Assembly (NCBI GenBank): GCA_025356765.1 | Contig: JANXRO010000054.1 | Span: forward strand, 1 to 7,265 | DNA from: Hyphomicrobiales bacterium | GTDB taxonomy: Bacteria > Pseudomonadota > Alphaproteobacteria > Rhizobiales > Aestuariivirgaceae | Length of the DNA stretch: 7,265 bases | Reading direction: 5' to 3' | Part shown: positions 1-5,825 of the stretch, piece after piece | Layout of the letters: each line of letters opens with the position of its first letter | Numbering within the stretch: the first letter of the stretch is position 1 | Notes under the pieces: generated by a model | What the model was told of the DNA's origin: nothing | The model's database searches: none | What the model saw: only the letters and a program-made list of their open reading frames with translations | Program-made: the position numbers and the translations under genes

Positions 1-393
1 GCCTTGGGCAAATGCGGCGACCAGAGATCCTGAAAAAAACGACCAATCCCAAATGAATTTTCCGCGTTCTGTGCGCCAGCGAAATTCAAACGCCACGCCG
101 CGCAAGATGAGGCCCACCAACATCGCCATGATGGGCGCATAAAGCGCTGGCAACACCACTGCATAGGCCAGCGGAAAGGCTGCCAATAAGCCACCCCCGC
201 CCAAGACCAGCCAGGTCTCGTTGCCATCCCAAATGGGGGCCACGCTGTTCATCATCATATCGCGTTCGGCGGTTGTTTTTGCTGTTGGAAAAAGCATGCC
301 CACGCCTAAGTCAAAGCCATCGAGGATGACATAGGCAAGCACAGCCACCGCGATGATGCCCGCCCAGAAATTTTGAAGATCGAGCGTAAACAT
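1..393 (-). CDS. cydB: Cytochrome bd ubiquinol oxidase subunit II, N-terminal part
   Basis: The 131 visible codons run off the window edge. CydB is the second membrane subunit of cytochrome bd oxidase, which oxidises quinol and reduces O2 to water in the inner membrane without pumping protons. The visible protein starts MFTLDLQNFWAGIIAV and carries the family's early signatures: DGFDLGVG at about residues 25-32 and WDGNETWLV at about 55-63, followed by hydrophobic membrane segments. The ATG shares one base with the cydA stop (TGATG), so translation is probably coupled and the subunits made in equal amounts. CydB proteins usually have about 330-380 residues, so roughly two thirds lies outside the window. 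Family identity is secure. Whether a small cydX-like subunit follows cannot be seen. Confidence 0.95.
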   Translation of the reverse strand, partial: MFTLDLQNFWAGIIAVAVLAYVILDGFDLGVGMLFPTAKTTAERDMMMNSVAPIWDGNETWLVLGGGGLLAAFPLAYAVVLPALYAPIMAMLVGLILRGVAFEFRWRTERGKFIWDWSFFSGSLVAAFAQG

Positions 394-1793
394 CAATTCT
401 TCTCCTCGGTTGCCAAGGCCATTGCGGGTGTTATGCCAGAACTGCGGCTGGGCGCGTGTGAAATGTCATCAAAAGGTTTGGGAACAGCGTTGCACATGCG
501 AAGAATGTAGAAAATCCCAGCACCAAACACGAAAAAATAGACAATGATAAATGCCAAAAGCGATGTGCCAACGGCAGCGGCGTCAATGGGTGCCACAGAT
601 TGAGCGGTGCGCAGCTGATTGTAGATGGTGAAGGGTTGGCGGCCAACTTCTGTTGTGATCCAGCCAGCGATCACTGCGATGAAACCCGCAGGCGCCATGA
701 TAAGGCTTACACGATGCAACCATTTATCATTATAAATGCCATCACGTTTGAACCGCCGAACCAAACTCCATAGGCCCACGCCAAGCATGGCAAAGCCCAA
801 CCCCACCATCACGCGGAAAGACCAAAACACAATTTGTGCAGGCGGCCTTGCATCAACCGGAAATTCTTTCAGGCCTTTGATTACACCATCCGCGCGATGG
901 GTGAGAATTAACGAACCCAGTTTCGGAATTGCAATCTGATAACGCGTTACTGCACCCGCATCGTCGGGTATGCCAAACAGAATAAGAGGTGCGCCGGCTT
1001 GGGTTTCAAAATCTCCTTCCATTGCCGCAATTTTGGCGGGCTGATATTCCAATGTGTTCAAGCCATGCATATCACCTGCGAAAATTTGCAAGGGTGCCAC
1101 AACTGTCGCCATCCACATGGCCATTGAAAACATTTTGCGCGCAGATTTTTGTGTGTTGTCTCGCAGCAAGTGCAATGCGCCAATTGCGCCCACAAAAAAT
1201 GCAGTGGTTAAATATGCAGCCAAAACTGTGTGGGTCAAGCGATAGGGAAAAGACGGCGAAAAAACGATGGCCCACCAATCCACCGGAATGAATTGACCAT
1301 TGGGCGAAATTTCAAACCCTTGCGGCGTTTGCATCCAACTGTTTACCGCAATGATCCATGTGGCAGAAACCAATGTGCCGATGGCCACCATAAGCGTGGC
1401 CAAAAAGTGCAACTTTGGCCCCACGCGTGTGAGCCCAAAAAGCATGACACCCAAAAAACCCGCTTCAAGGAAAAATGCTGTGAGAACTTCATAGCCCATC
1501 AATGGCCCGATGACTGGCCCGGCCTTATCTGAAAACACGCTCCAATTGGTGCCAAACTGGTATGACATGACAATGCCGGAAACCACACCCATGCCAAAAG
1601 CCACGGCGAAGATTTTTTTCCAGTAGTTGAAAAGATCAAGATAAACGCGATCTTTCTTCCACAACCATAAGCCATTCAAAACCGCCAAATAGCTTGCAAG
1701 CCCGATAGAAAAGGATGGAAAAATGAAGTGGAATGAAATGGTAAAGCCGAACTGAATACGCGCCAAAGTGATGGCATCAAAATGTTCAAACAT
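393..1793 (-). CDS. cydA: Cytochrome bd ubiquinol oxidase subunit I, short-Q-loop (CIO-like) type
   Basis: This is the heme-bearing, quinol-oxidising subunit of cytochrome bd, complete at 466 residues. The known ligand positions can be read by motif. H22 in FHFIFP matches E. coli H19, E102 and E110 match E99 and E107, and H188 in YRLTH matches the b558 ligand H186. M329 in FWSFRVMVG matches M393, and E382 in TEVGRQP matches E445. The periplasmic Q loop (about 250-320) lacks the long insertion of E. coli CydA, which explains the shorter length and places it in the short-loop/CIO-like group. The usual GRQPW motif reads GRQPF here (383-387). The ATG lies 31 bp after the sulP stop, with only a weak AGG upstream. 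No separate promoter is evident in that gap, so it is probably co-transcribed with the sulfur genes. cydB follows with a one-base overlap. Confidence 0.96.
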   Translation of the reverse strand: MFEHFDAITLARIQFGFTISFHFIFPSFSIGLASYLAVLNGLWLWKKDRVYLDLFNYWKKIFAVAFGMGVVSGIVMSYQFGTNWSVFSDKAGPVIGPLMGYEVLTAFFLEAGFLGVMLFGLTRVGPKLHFLATLMVAIGTLVSATWIIAVNSWMQTPQGFEISPNGQFIPVDWWAIVFSPSFPYRLTHTVLAAYLTTAFFVGAIGALHLLRDNTQKSARKMFSMAMWMATVVAPLQIFAGDMHGLNTLEYQPAKIAAMEGDFETQAGAPLILFGIPDDAGAVTRYQIAIPKLGSLILTHRADGVIKGLKEFPVDARPPAQIVFWSFRVMVGLGFAMLGVGLWSLVRRFKRDGIYNDKWLHRVSLIMAPAGFIAVIAGWITTEVGRQPFTIYNQLRTAQSVAPIDAAAVGTSLLAFIIVYFFVFGAGIFYILRMCNAVPKPFDDISHAPSRSSGITPAMALATEEKN

Positions 1794-1824
1794 GGCAAAC
1801 CTAACCCGTTCTGAAAAACTGAAT

Positions 1825-3528
1825 TTAACTTTGGCTCGTGAGCGCTTCTACGCCGATATGGTGGCTGAGGAAAACCTTTCCAGTCAGGTGTGGCAAAAAG
1901 CCTGAACGCTGTAATTTATCCATTACCGGTCCCTTCACTTCTGAAAGGTTGAATTTCACGCCCGCGTCTTTCAATCGGTTGTTGATGCTCTCAAGACTTT
2001 CAAGCGCGCTGAAATCCACATCATTCACTGCATTACAAACCAGTATAACATTTTTCACATCGGGCTTGTTTGCCAATTCGGCGCTGATTTCATCTTCAAG
2101 ATATCGGGCGTTGGCAAAATAGAGGCTTTCATCAACACGCATCGACATCAGCGTATCATGTGTTTCAACGTTGTGGCGTTTGACGTTGCGAAAATGCTCA
2201 GTGCCCGCAACGCGACCCACAATTGCAATGTGTGGCCGCGATGAATTGTAAAGATGGATTAAGATTGAAAGTACAACACCTGCAACAATACCTGCTTCAA
2301 CTCCCGCACCCCATGTTAACAGGATGGTTGCAGCCACAGCCGCAAAATCCGATGTTGCATAATTCCAAGTGCGTTTGAGAATAGAAAGATCCACCAACGA
2401 AAGCACGGCCACAATGATTGTTGCGGCCAAGGTTGCTTGCGGCAGATAGGCCAAAAGTGGCGTTAAAAACACTGTCGCAGCAGCAAGCCCAATGGCCGTG
2501 AATGCGCCGGCCGCCGGTGTTTCAGCCCCCGCATCAAAATTAACAACAGAACGGGCAAATCCGCCTGTTACGGGAAAGCCGCCAGTAATAGAGGCCGCCA
2601 GATTTGATACGCCAAGGCCAATTAATTCTTGATCAGGCTCAATGCGTTGGCGGCGCTTTGCTGCCAGTGTTTGACCAACAGAAACAGATTCAACAAATCC
2701 CACAATTGAAATCAGCAACGCGGGCAAAGCAAGATTTTGCACCAATGACATTGAAAATATTGGAAGTGACACGCGTGGCAATCCTTGCGGAACAGCGCCC
2801 ACAAGTTTCACGCCATGGCTGCCAAGATCAAAAAACCAAGCCACAAATGCTGTTGCAGCAAGGGCGAATATTGGGCCTGTCTTGGCAAGAAGTTCTGCGT
2901 ACCTTGGAGCCATTCCCAGCTTTGATAAAAGCGGCCTTAAACCTTTGCGCACCCAGAATAAGAATGCGGTTGCTGAAACGCCAATTGCCAAAGTGATAAA
3001 ATTTGTGGCGCTTAAATTTGGCCCAAGAGATTTTGCTAGCTCAATCAGGTTTTCACCGCTGGCCTTTATGCCCAGTATATTTTTAAGCTGTCCGGCTGCA
3101 ATCAAAATGCCTGATGCCGTGATGAAACCCGCAATCACTGGGTGAGACAGGAAATTTGCTAAAAATCCCAACCTAAAAATGCCCAGCGCCAGCAGAATGA
3201 ACCCCGACAGCGCTGCCAAAGATATAGCGGCGGCGGCATAGTCTGATGCACTCAGGCCCAACTTGCTCAAGGCCGCAGCCGTCATCAACGAAACAACTGC
3301 AACAGGGCCCACAGCCAATGTGCGGCTGGTGCCGAAGATAGCATAGCCAACAAGTGGCAACATCGAAGCATAAAGCCCCACTTCGGCAGGAAGCCCCGCC
3401 AACATGGCATAGGCCAGGGATTGAGGCACCAACATGATGGTGACAATGGCAGCAGCCACAAGATCGCTGATCATTTGATTGCGCGTGTAACTGCGGCCCC
3501 AGCCGAGGATTGGAAAATAGCGATTCAT
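1825..3528 (-). CDS. SulP/SLC26-family anion transporter with C-terminal STAS domain
   Basis: A 567-residue inner-membrane transporter. The N-terminal half starts with the SulP hallmark PQSLAYAMLAGLP at about 35-47, and GFVESVSVG (278-286) and SITGGFPVTGGFARS (313-327) are core SulP motifs. After many hydrophobic segments to about 430, a soluble STAS domain follows (about 455-560), with the strand-loop VILVCNAVNDVDFSALESL. Bacterial SulP proteins carry sulfate, bicarbonate or dicarboxylates, and the sequence alone does not fix the substrate or direction. Its place after a persulfide dioxygenase-like gene suggests movement of sulfite or sulfate made during sulfide oxidation, which is inference. 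The length fits the family. The start ATG lies 69 bp after the DUF442 stop, in a gap occupied by a possible tiny ORF, and cydA follows 31 bp downstream. SulP genes are known neighbours of BigR-type operons. Confidence 0.93.
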   Translation of the reverse strand: MNRYFPILGWGRSYTRNQMISDLVAAAIVTIMLVPQSLAYAMLAGLPAEVGLYASMLPLVGYAIFGTSRTLAVGPVAVVSLMTAAALSKLGLSASDYAAAAISLAALSGFILLALGIFRLGFLANFLSHPVIAGFITASGILIAAGQLKNILGIKASGENLIELAKSLGPNLSATNFITLAIGVSATAFLFWVRKGLRPLLSKLGMAPRYAELLAKTGPIFALAATAFVAWFFDLGSHGVKLVGAVPQGLPRVSLPIFSMSLVQNLALPALLISIVGFVESVSVGQTLAAKRRQRIEPDQELIGLGVSNLAASITGGFPVTGGFARSVVNFDAGAETPAAGAFTAIGLAAATVFLTPLLAYLPQATLAATIIVAVLSLVDLSILKRTWNYATSDFAAVAATILLTWGAGVEAGIVAGVVLSILIHLYNSSRPHIAIVGRVAGTEHFRNVKRHNVETHDTLMSMRVDESLYFANARYLEDEISAELANKPDVKNVILVCNAVNDVDFSALESLESINNRLKDAGVKFNLSEVKGPVMDKLQRSGFLPHLTGKVFLSHHIGVEALTSQS

Positions 3529-3535
3529 AATGTGT

Positions 3536-3601
3536 TCAACCGATCAGTTCAGGTTTTGCGTGCCATTCTTTGCCCTTGAGCATGGTGTTCCAATAGATCA
3601 T
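3536..3601 (-). CDS. Possible 21-residue small ORF overlapping the DUF442 stop
   Basis: An ATG overlaps the TGA of the upstream DUF442 gene (ATGA) and opens 21 codons ending in TGA, seven bases before the sulP ATG. The peptide begins MIYWNTMLKG, continues KEWHAKP and ends ELIG. It is rich in aromatic and basic residues, with two Trp, one Tyr and one His, has no cysteine, and is not hydrophobic enough for a membrane helix. The ATGA overlap suggests translational coupling, and it would fill a gap that is otherwise unusually long for this operon. I do not recognise it. It could be a real microprotein, a coupling leader for sulP, the remains of a longer DUF442 tail in another frame, or chance. 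A GGGAAA stretch 8 to 13 bases upstream of the ATG is only a weak ribosome site. Confidence 0.35.
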   Translation of the reverse strand: MIYWNTMLKGKEWHAKPELIG

Positions 3602-3924
3602 TGTGCCATTTCCCACAGCATCGTGGAACGGGCTCCAGACCTGCAAAAAGCCAGTACAGGCCTAGGCAAGTCATCCATCGCTTTTGCAAAAAGAACTGCT
3701 TCAGCGTCTGTCGCTTGGCCCGGAACAATGGGAATGTAACGCGACTCAAGCCCAGCCTTTTTTGCCGCGGTTGCAAGCTCAGCAAATGTGGGTTGATCAG
3801 CGGCTTCACCATCGGGTCTGTTACAAATAATGGATTTGAAGCCCGCCTTTGCAACGTCTTCCAATTCATCAAGCCGCATTTGCCCGCTTACAGATAAGCA
3901 GTCGGTTAAGGTTTTAATATGCAT
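3598..3924 (-). CDS. DUF442/TIGR01244 family protein (sulfurtransferase- or phosphatase-like), short form
   Basis: A 108-residue cytoplasmic protein of the DUF442/TIGR01244 family, a rhodanese/tyrosine-phosphatase-like fold. Family marks are SIICNRPDGE at 31-40 with ADQP just after, and the active-site loop FCRSGARS at 93-100, where C94 would be the nucleophile or persulfide carrier. In Xylella and Agrobacterium this domain is fused to the N-terminus of the Blh dioxygenase. Here it is a separate gene 19 bp downstream of the hydrolase. It probably passes sulfane sulfur to or from the dioxygenase, which is inference. A GGGAG ribosome site lies upstream of the ATG. The protein ends just after the active-site helix at LWEMAQ, whereas stand-alone members, as I recall them, continue for about 30 residues. 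It may be a natural short form or C-terminally truncated. Confidence 0.85.
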   Translation of the reverse strand: MHIKTLTDCLSVSGQMRLDELEDVAKAGFKSIICNRPDGEAADQPTFAELATAAKKAGLESRYIPIVPGQATDAEAVLFAKAMDDLPRPVLAFCRSGARSTMLWEMAQ

Positions 3925-3943
3925 GGCGCGCTCCCACTATTTT

Positions 3944-4837
3944 TTAAAGTGTATCCAACGGTACTTTGAGAAAGCGTTTTCCACTTTCATCGGGCTTGGG
4001 CAGTTTACCTGCTTTCATATTGACTTGCAGCGATGGGATAATCAGTTTTGGCATGCCCAAGGTAAGGTCACGCGCTTCGCGCATTACCACAAACTCATCT
4101 TCGCTGATGCCATCTTTAGCATGGATGTTGTGCTCACGCTGTTCGCCAACGGTTGTTTCCCATTTGATGTTGCGGCCGTTGGGGCCATAATCATGGCACA
4201 TGAACAATCGGGTTTGGATGGGCAGCGATAATACGCGTTTGATAGACTGATAAAGCACGCGCGCATTGCCGCCGGGAAAATCTGCCCGGGCTGATCCGCC
4301 ATCAGGCATAAACAATGTGTCGCCCACAAATGCAGCATCGCCTGCAACATGCGTCATGCAGGCCGGCGTGTGGCCCGGTGTGTGCAAAGTGTGAACTGTT
4401 AATTTGCCAATGGTGTAGGTGTCACCATCGTTAAACAACTGATCAAACTGGCTGCCGTCGCGTTGAAATTCTGTACCTTCGTTAAATATCTTGCCGAAAG
4501 TTTCTTGCACGATTGTTATGTTTTTGCCGATACCAATTTTGCCACCCAGTTTTTGCTGAAGATAAGGTGCCGCCGAAAGGTGATCTGCATGCACATGTGT
4601 TTCGATGTGCCATTCAACCTTCAAACTATGCTTTTGAACAAAGGCAATAATCTCATTAGCGGAGGCATGCGAGATGCGGCCGGCAGCATAGTCAATATCG
4701 AGAACACTATCGATAATTGCACAAGACAGAGAGTGTGTGTCTTGCACCACATAACTTACCGTGTTGGTGAGCGCTTCAAAAAATGCAGTCACCACAGGTT
4801 TTACATTGAGTTCAACAGAGAATGGAACAGATGTCAT
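3944..4837 (-). CDS. blh: ETHE1/Blh-like metallo-beta-lactamase-fold persulfide dioxygenase
   Basis: A 297-residue MBL-fold enzyme of the ETHE1/Blh group, which oxidises glutathione persulfide or similar persulfides to sulfite using one iron and O2. The fold motif THVHADHLSA (80-89) gives H81, H83, D85 and H86. TPGHTPAC (153-160) gives H156, GDTLF (172-176) gives D173, and MCHDYGPNGR (213-222) gives H215. By analogy with human ETHE1 (H79, H135, D154), H81, H156 and D173 would bind iron. The C-terminal tail with IPSLQVNMKAGKLP matches the bacterial Blh branch rather than glyoxalase II. It lacks the N-terminal DUF442 domain of Xylella and Agrobacterium Blh, which is encoded by the next gene instead. 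A strong AAAGGAG site precedes the ATG, 16 bp after the pmpB stop. Cytoplasmic, with no signal peptide. Confidence is high for the family and good for the reaction. Confidence 0.9.
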   Translation of the reverse strand: MTSVPFSVELNVKPVVTAFFEALTNTVSYVVQDTHSLSCAIIDSVLDIDYAAGRISHASANEIIAFVQKHSLKVEWHIETHVHADHLSAAPYLQQKLGGKIGIGKNITIVQETFGKIFNEGTEFQRDGSQFDQLFNDGDTYTIGKLTVHTLHTPGHTPACMTHVAGDAAFVGDTLFMPDGGSARADFPGGNARVLYQSIKRVLSLPIQTRLFMCHDYGPNGRNIKWETTVGEQREHNIHAKDGISEDEFVVMREARDLTLGMPKLIIPSLQVNMKAGKLPKPDESGKRFLKVPLDTL

Positions 4838-4853
4838 GCAATGCTCCTTTGCT

Positions 4854-5309
4854 TCAGGCTTTTACCGTAACGGTTTTTTCGCCTATTCTTTTAAGGGCTA
4901 TTAATCGCGCCGCAACCATGCCGCCAAGCATTGCAACAATGAATATGGCTGCTTGGCTAGAGCCAGTTCCCAGTGCTGTAAATGCTGGCCCCGGGCAAAA
5001 GCCGCCAAGCCCCCAACCTATGCCAAAGATTGCCGGGCCTACTATAACGGGCGCATCCAAAGATTTTTTCTTTGGCAGATGAAACTGTGTATCAAAAATT
5101 GGGCGCTTGCGTTTCAAAACCAGTTTATAGCCCAAATATGTAACCAGCGTTCCGGCAGCCATTACAAATGCGAGGCTTGGGTCCCACGTGCCAGAGGGAA
5201 TTGCTGCGACATCAAGAAAGTTTTGAATTTTCTGCGGGTTTGTCATGCCAGCCAAAGTGAGCCCTGAACCAAACAGCAAACCAATTAGAAATTGTGTGAT
5301 GAGAGACAT
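4854..5309 (-). CDS. pmpB: YeeE/YedE-type sulfur transport membrane protein, second half (DUF6691-like)
   Basis: A 151-residue membrane protein with about four hydrophobic segments, corresponding to the C-terminal half of full-length YeeE/YedE (TsuA-type) transporters. It begins MSLITQFLIGLLFGSGLTLAGM with the motif GMTNPQKIQNFLD at 21-33, and near the C-terminus has GIGWGLGGFCPGPAF (97-111), whose C105 is the conserved cysteine expected to contact sulfur. Together with pmpA it would form one transporter for thiosulfate or another reduced sulfur species. In BigR operons the pair is described as PmpA/PmpB. The frame stays open upstream to 5525, but that part overlaps pmpA. The ATG at 5309 gives the family N-terminus, lies 8 bp after the pmpA stop, and has a purine-rich GAGAAAG upstream. 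Confidence 0.9.
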   Translation of the reverse strand: MSLITQFLIGLLFGSGLTLAGMTNPQKIQNFLDVAAIPSGTWDPSLAFVMAAGTLVTYLGYKLVLKRKRPIFDTQFHLPKKKSLDAPVIVGPAIFGIGWGLGGFCPGPAFTALGTGSSQAAIFIVAMLGGMVAARLIALKRIGEKTVTVKA

Positions 5310-5317
5310 GAGCTTTC

Positions 5318-5743
5318 TCAAATTAAATGATGTGTGATAAAAACTGTGATGATTGCTGTGGCCATGAAAGTGATTACGGCAACCAACGAGCGGAATGACA
5401 ATCGAGAAAGCCCGCAGATGCCATGGCCAGATGTGCAACCATTTCCCCAAACTGATCCAAAGCCGACGAGTAGCCCTGCCGCAGCCAGCAAAAGTGGCCC
5501 GCCAGAAACTGACATCGGGGCCCAATGGCCTGTGAGTTTTGTGAAAAATAGTGATGAGGCGATCAGGCCCACAATGAACATAACACGGCCAGAGGCGTCT
5601 TTGTCGATATAGGGAGGGAACATGCGCACTGCGATGCCGCTAATGCCAGCGATGCGGCCATGCGTTGCCATCAGTAAAATTGCCGCAACGCCGATCATCA
5701 TGCCGCCGATGGTGGAGGCGAGCGGTGTAAATTCTGTAATCAT
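5318..5743 (-). CDS. pmpA: YeeE/YedE-type sulfur transport membrane protein, first half
   Basis: A 141-residue integral membrane protein, the first gene of the minus-strand operon. It matches the small YeeE/YedE proteins called PmpA in BigR operons. The signature GNGCTSGHGICGLSR spans about 101-115, with C103 and C110 available for sulfur relay. An earlier GRIAGISGI segment (29-37) is also typical. TsuA of this superfamily imports thiosulfate through conserved cysteines, and the Pmp proteins have been proposed to move sulfur compounds in sulfide detoxification, so direction and substrate stay uncertain. The ATG is fixed by an AGGGA ribosome site eight bases upstream and by the promoter and operator region beyond it. 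Regulation by the divergent BigR is expected. Confidence 0.92.
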   Translation of the reverse strand: MITEFTPLASTIGGMMIGVAAILLMATHGRIAGISGIAVRMFPPYIDKDASGRVMFIVGLIASSLFFTKLTGHWAPMSVSGGPLLLAAAGLLVGFGSVWGNGCTSGHGICGLSRLSFRSLVAVITFMATAIITVFITHHLI

Positions 5744-5767
5744 TTAGAATTTCCCTATAAAAGACCG

Positions 5768-5797
5768 TTGAACTTGTTTATAGTTGTATATTATAAT
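5768..5797 (+). promoter_or_regulatory. Predicted sigma70 promoter of bigR
   Basis: TTGAAC (5768-5773) and a perfect TATAAT (5792-5797) are separated by 18 bases on the plus strand. Transcription would start near 5804, about 20 bases before the bigR ATG, with AAGGA at 5811-5815 as ribosome site. The -10 element lies inside the candidate operator, which fits autorepression by BigR. Confidence 0.55.
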
Positions 5798-5812
5798 GTT
5801 CTAATACGTCAA
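5785..5812 (-). promoter_or_regulatory. Predicted sigma70 promoter of the pmpAB-blh-sulP-cyd operon
   Basis: On the minus strand TTGACG (5812-5807) and TATACA (5790-5785) are separated by 16 bases, a good -35 match and a moderate -10 match. Transcription would start near 5778, leaving a leader of about 35 bases with the AGGGA site before the pmpA ATG. The dyad at 5789-5806 fills the spacer, so a bound ArsR-family repressor would block RNA polymerase. This is a prediction by eye. Confidence 0.55.
5789..5806. promoter_or_regulatory. Candidate BigR operator (AT-rich dyad)
   Basis: TATTA at 5789-5793 and its exact reverse complement TAATA at 5802-5806 flank an 8-base centre. An 8-base perfect palindrome ATTATAAT at 5790-5797 overlaps the left arm. 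The dyad covers the bigR -10 box and the spacer of the opposing promoter. ArsR-family BigR/SqrR regulators bind AT-rich palindromes in this position. Short AT-only arms are common by chance in AT-rich DNA, so the exact box is tentative. Confidence 0.45.
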
Positions 5813-5825
5813 GGACTATTTCAAA

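Larger units (their letters stand above)
5744..5825. promoter_or_regulatory. Divergent bigR/pmpA intergenic control region
   Basis: This 82-base AT-rich spacer separates the divergent bigR and pmpA start codons and is the only substantial untranslated region in the window. It holds a promoter for each direction, overlapping face to face, an AT-rich dyad, and ribosome sites for both genes: AGGGA on the minus strand at 5752-5756 and AAGGA on the plus strand at 5811-5815. The arrangement implies that one bound repressor would switch both transcripts, giving autoregulation and operon control. Confidence 0.75.

Noticed and set aside
1794..1824. An FNR box or separate promoter for cydAB in the sulP-cydA gap
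   Set aside because: No TTGAT-N4-ATCAA-like site or convincing -35/-10 pair was seen in these 31 bases, although a promoter inside sulP cannot be excluded.
3549..3872. A 107-residue minus-strand open frame overlapping the DUF442 gene
   Set aside because: It lies in another frame of a well-supported gene and shows no recognisable motif, so it is a shadow.
4463..4870. A 135-codon plus-strand open frame antisense to the persulfide dioxygenase gene
   Set aside because: Its product has no family features, while the opposite strand encodes clear metal-site motifs. The same applies to the antisense frames at 2604-2996 and 3830-4231.
5310..5525. Upstream extension of the pmpB reading frame to an ATG at 5525
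   Set aside because: It overlaps almost the whole second half of pmpA, and its translation is Trp/Arg/His-rich and unlike the membrane protein. The ATG at 5309 gives the family N-terminus.
5744..5804. TTAGAA (5744-5749) and TTCTAA (5799-5804) as a long-range inverted repeat
   Set aside because: Six AT-rich bases 49 bases apart are expected by chance, and one copy lies between the ribosome site and the pmpA ATG.
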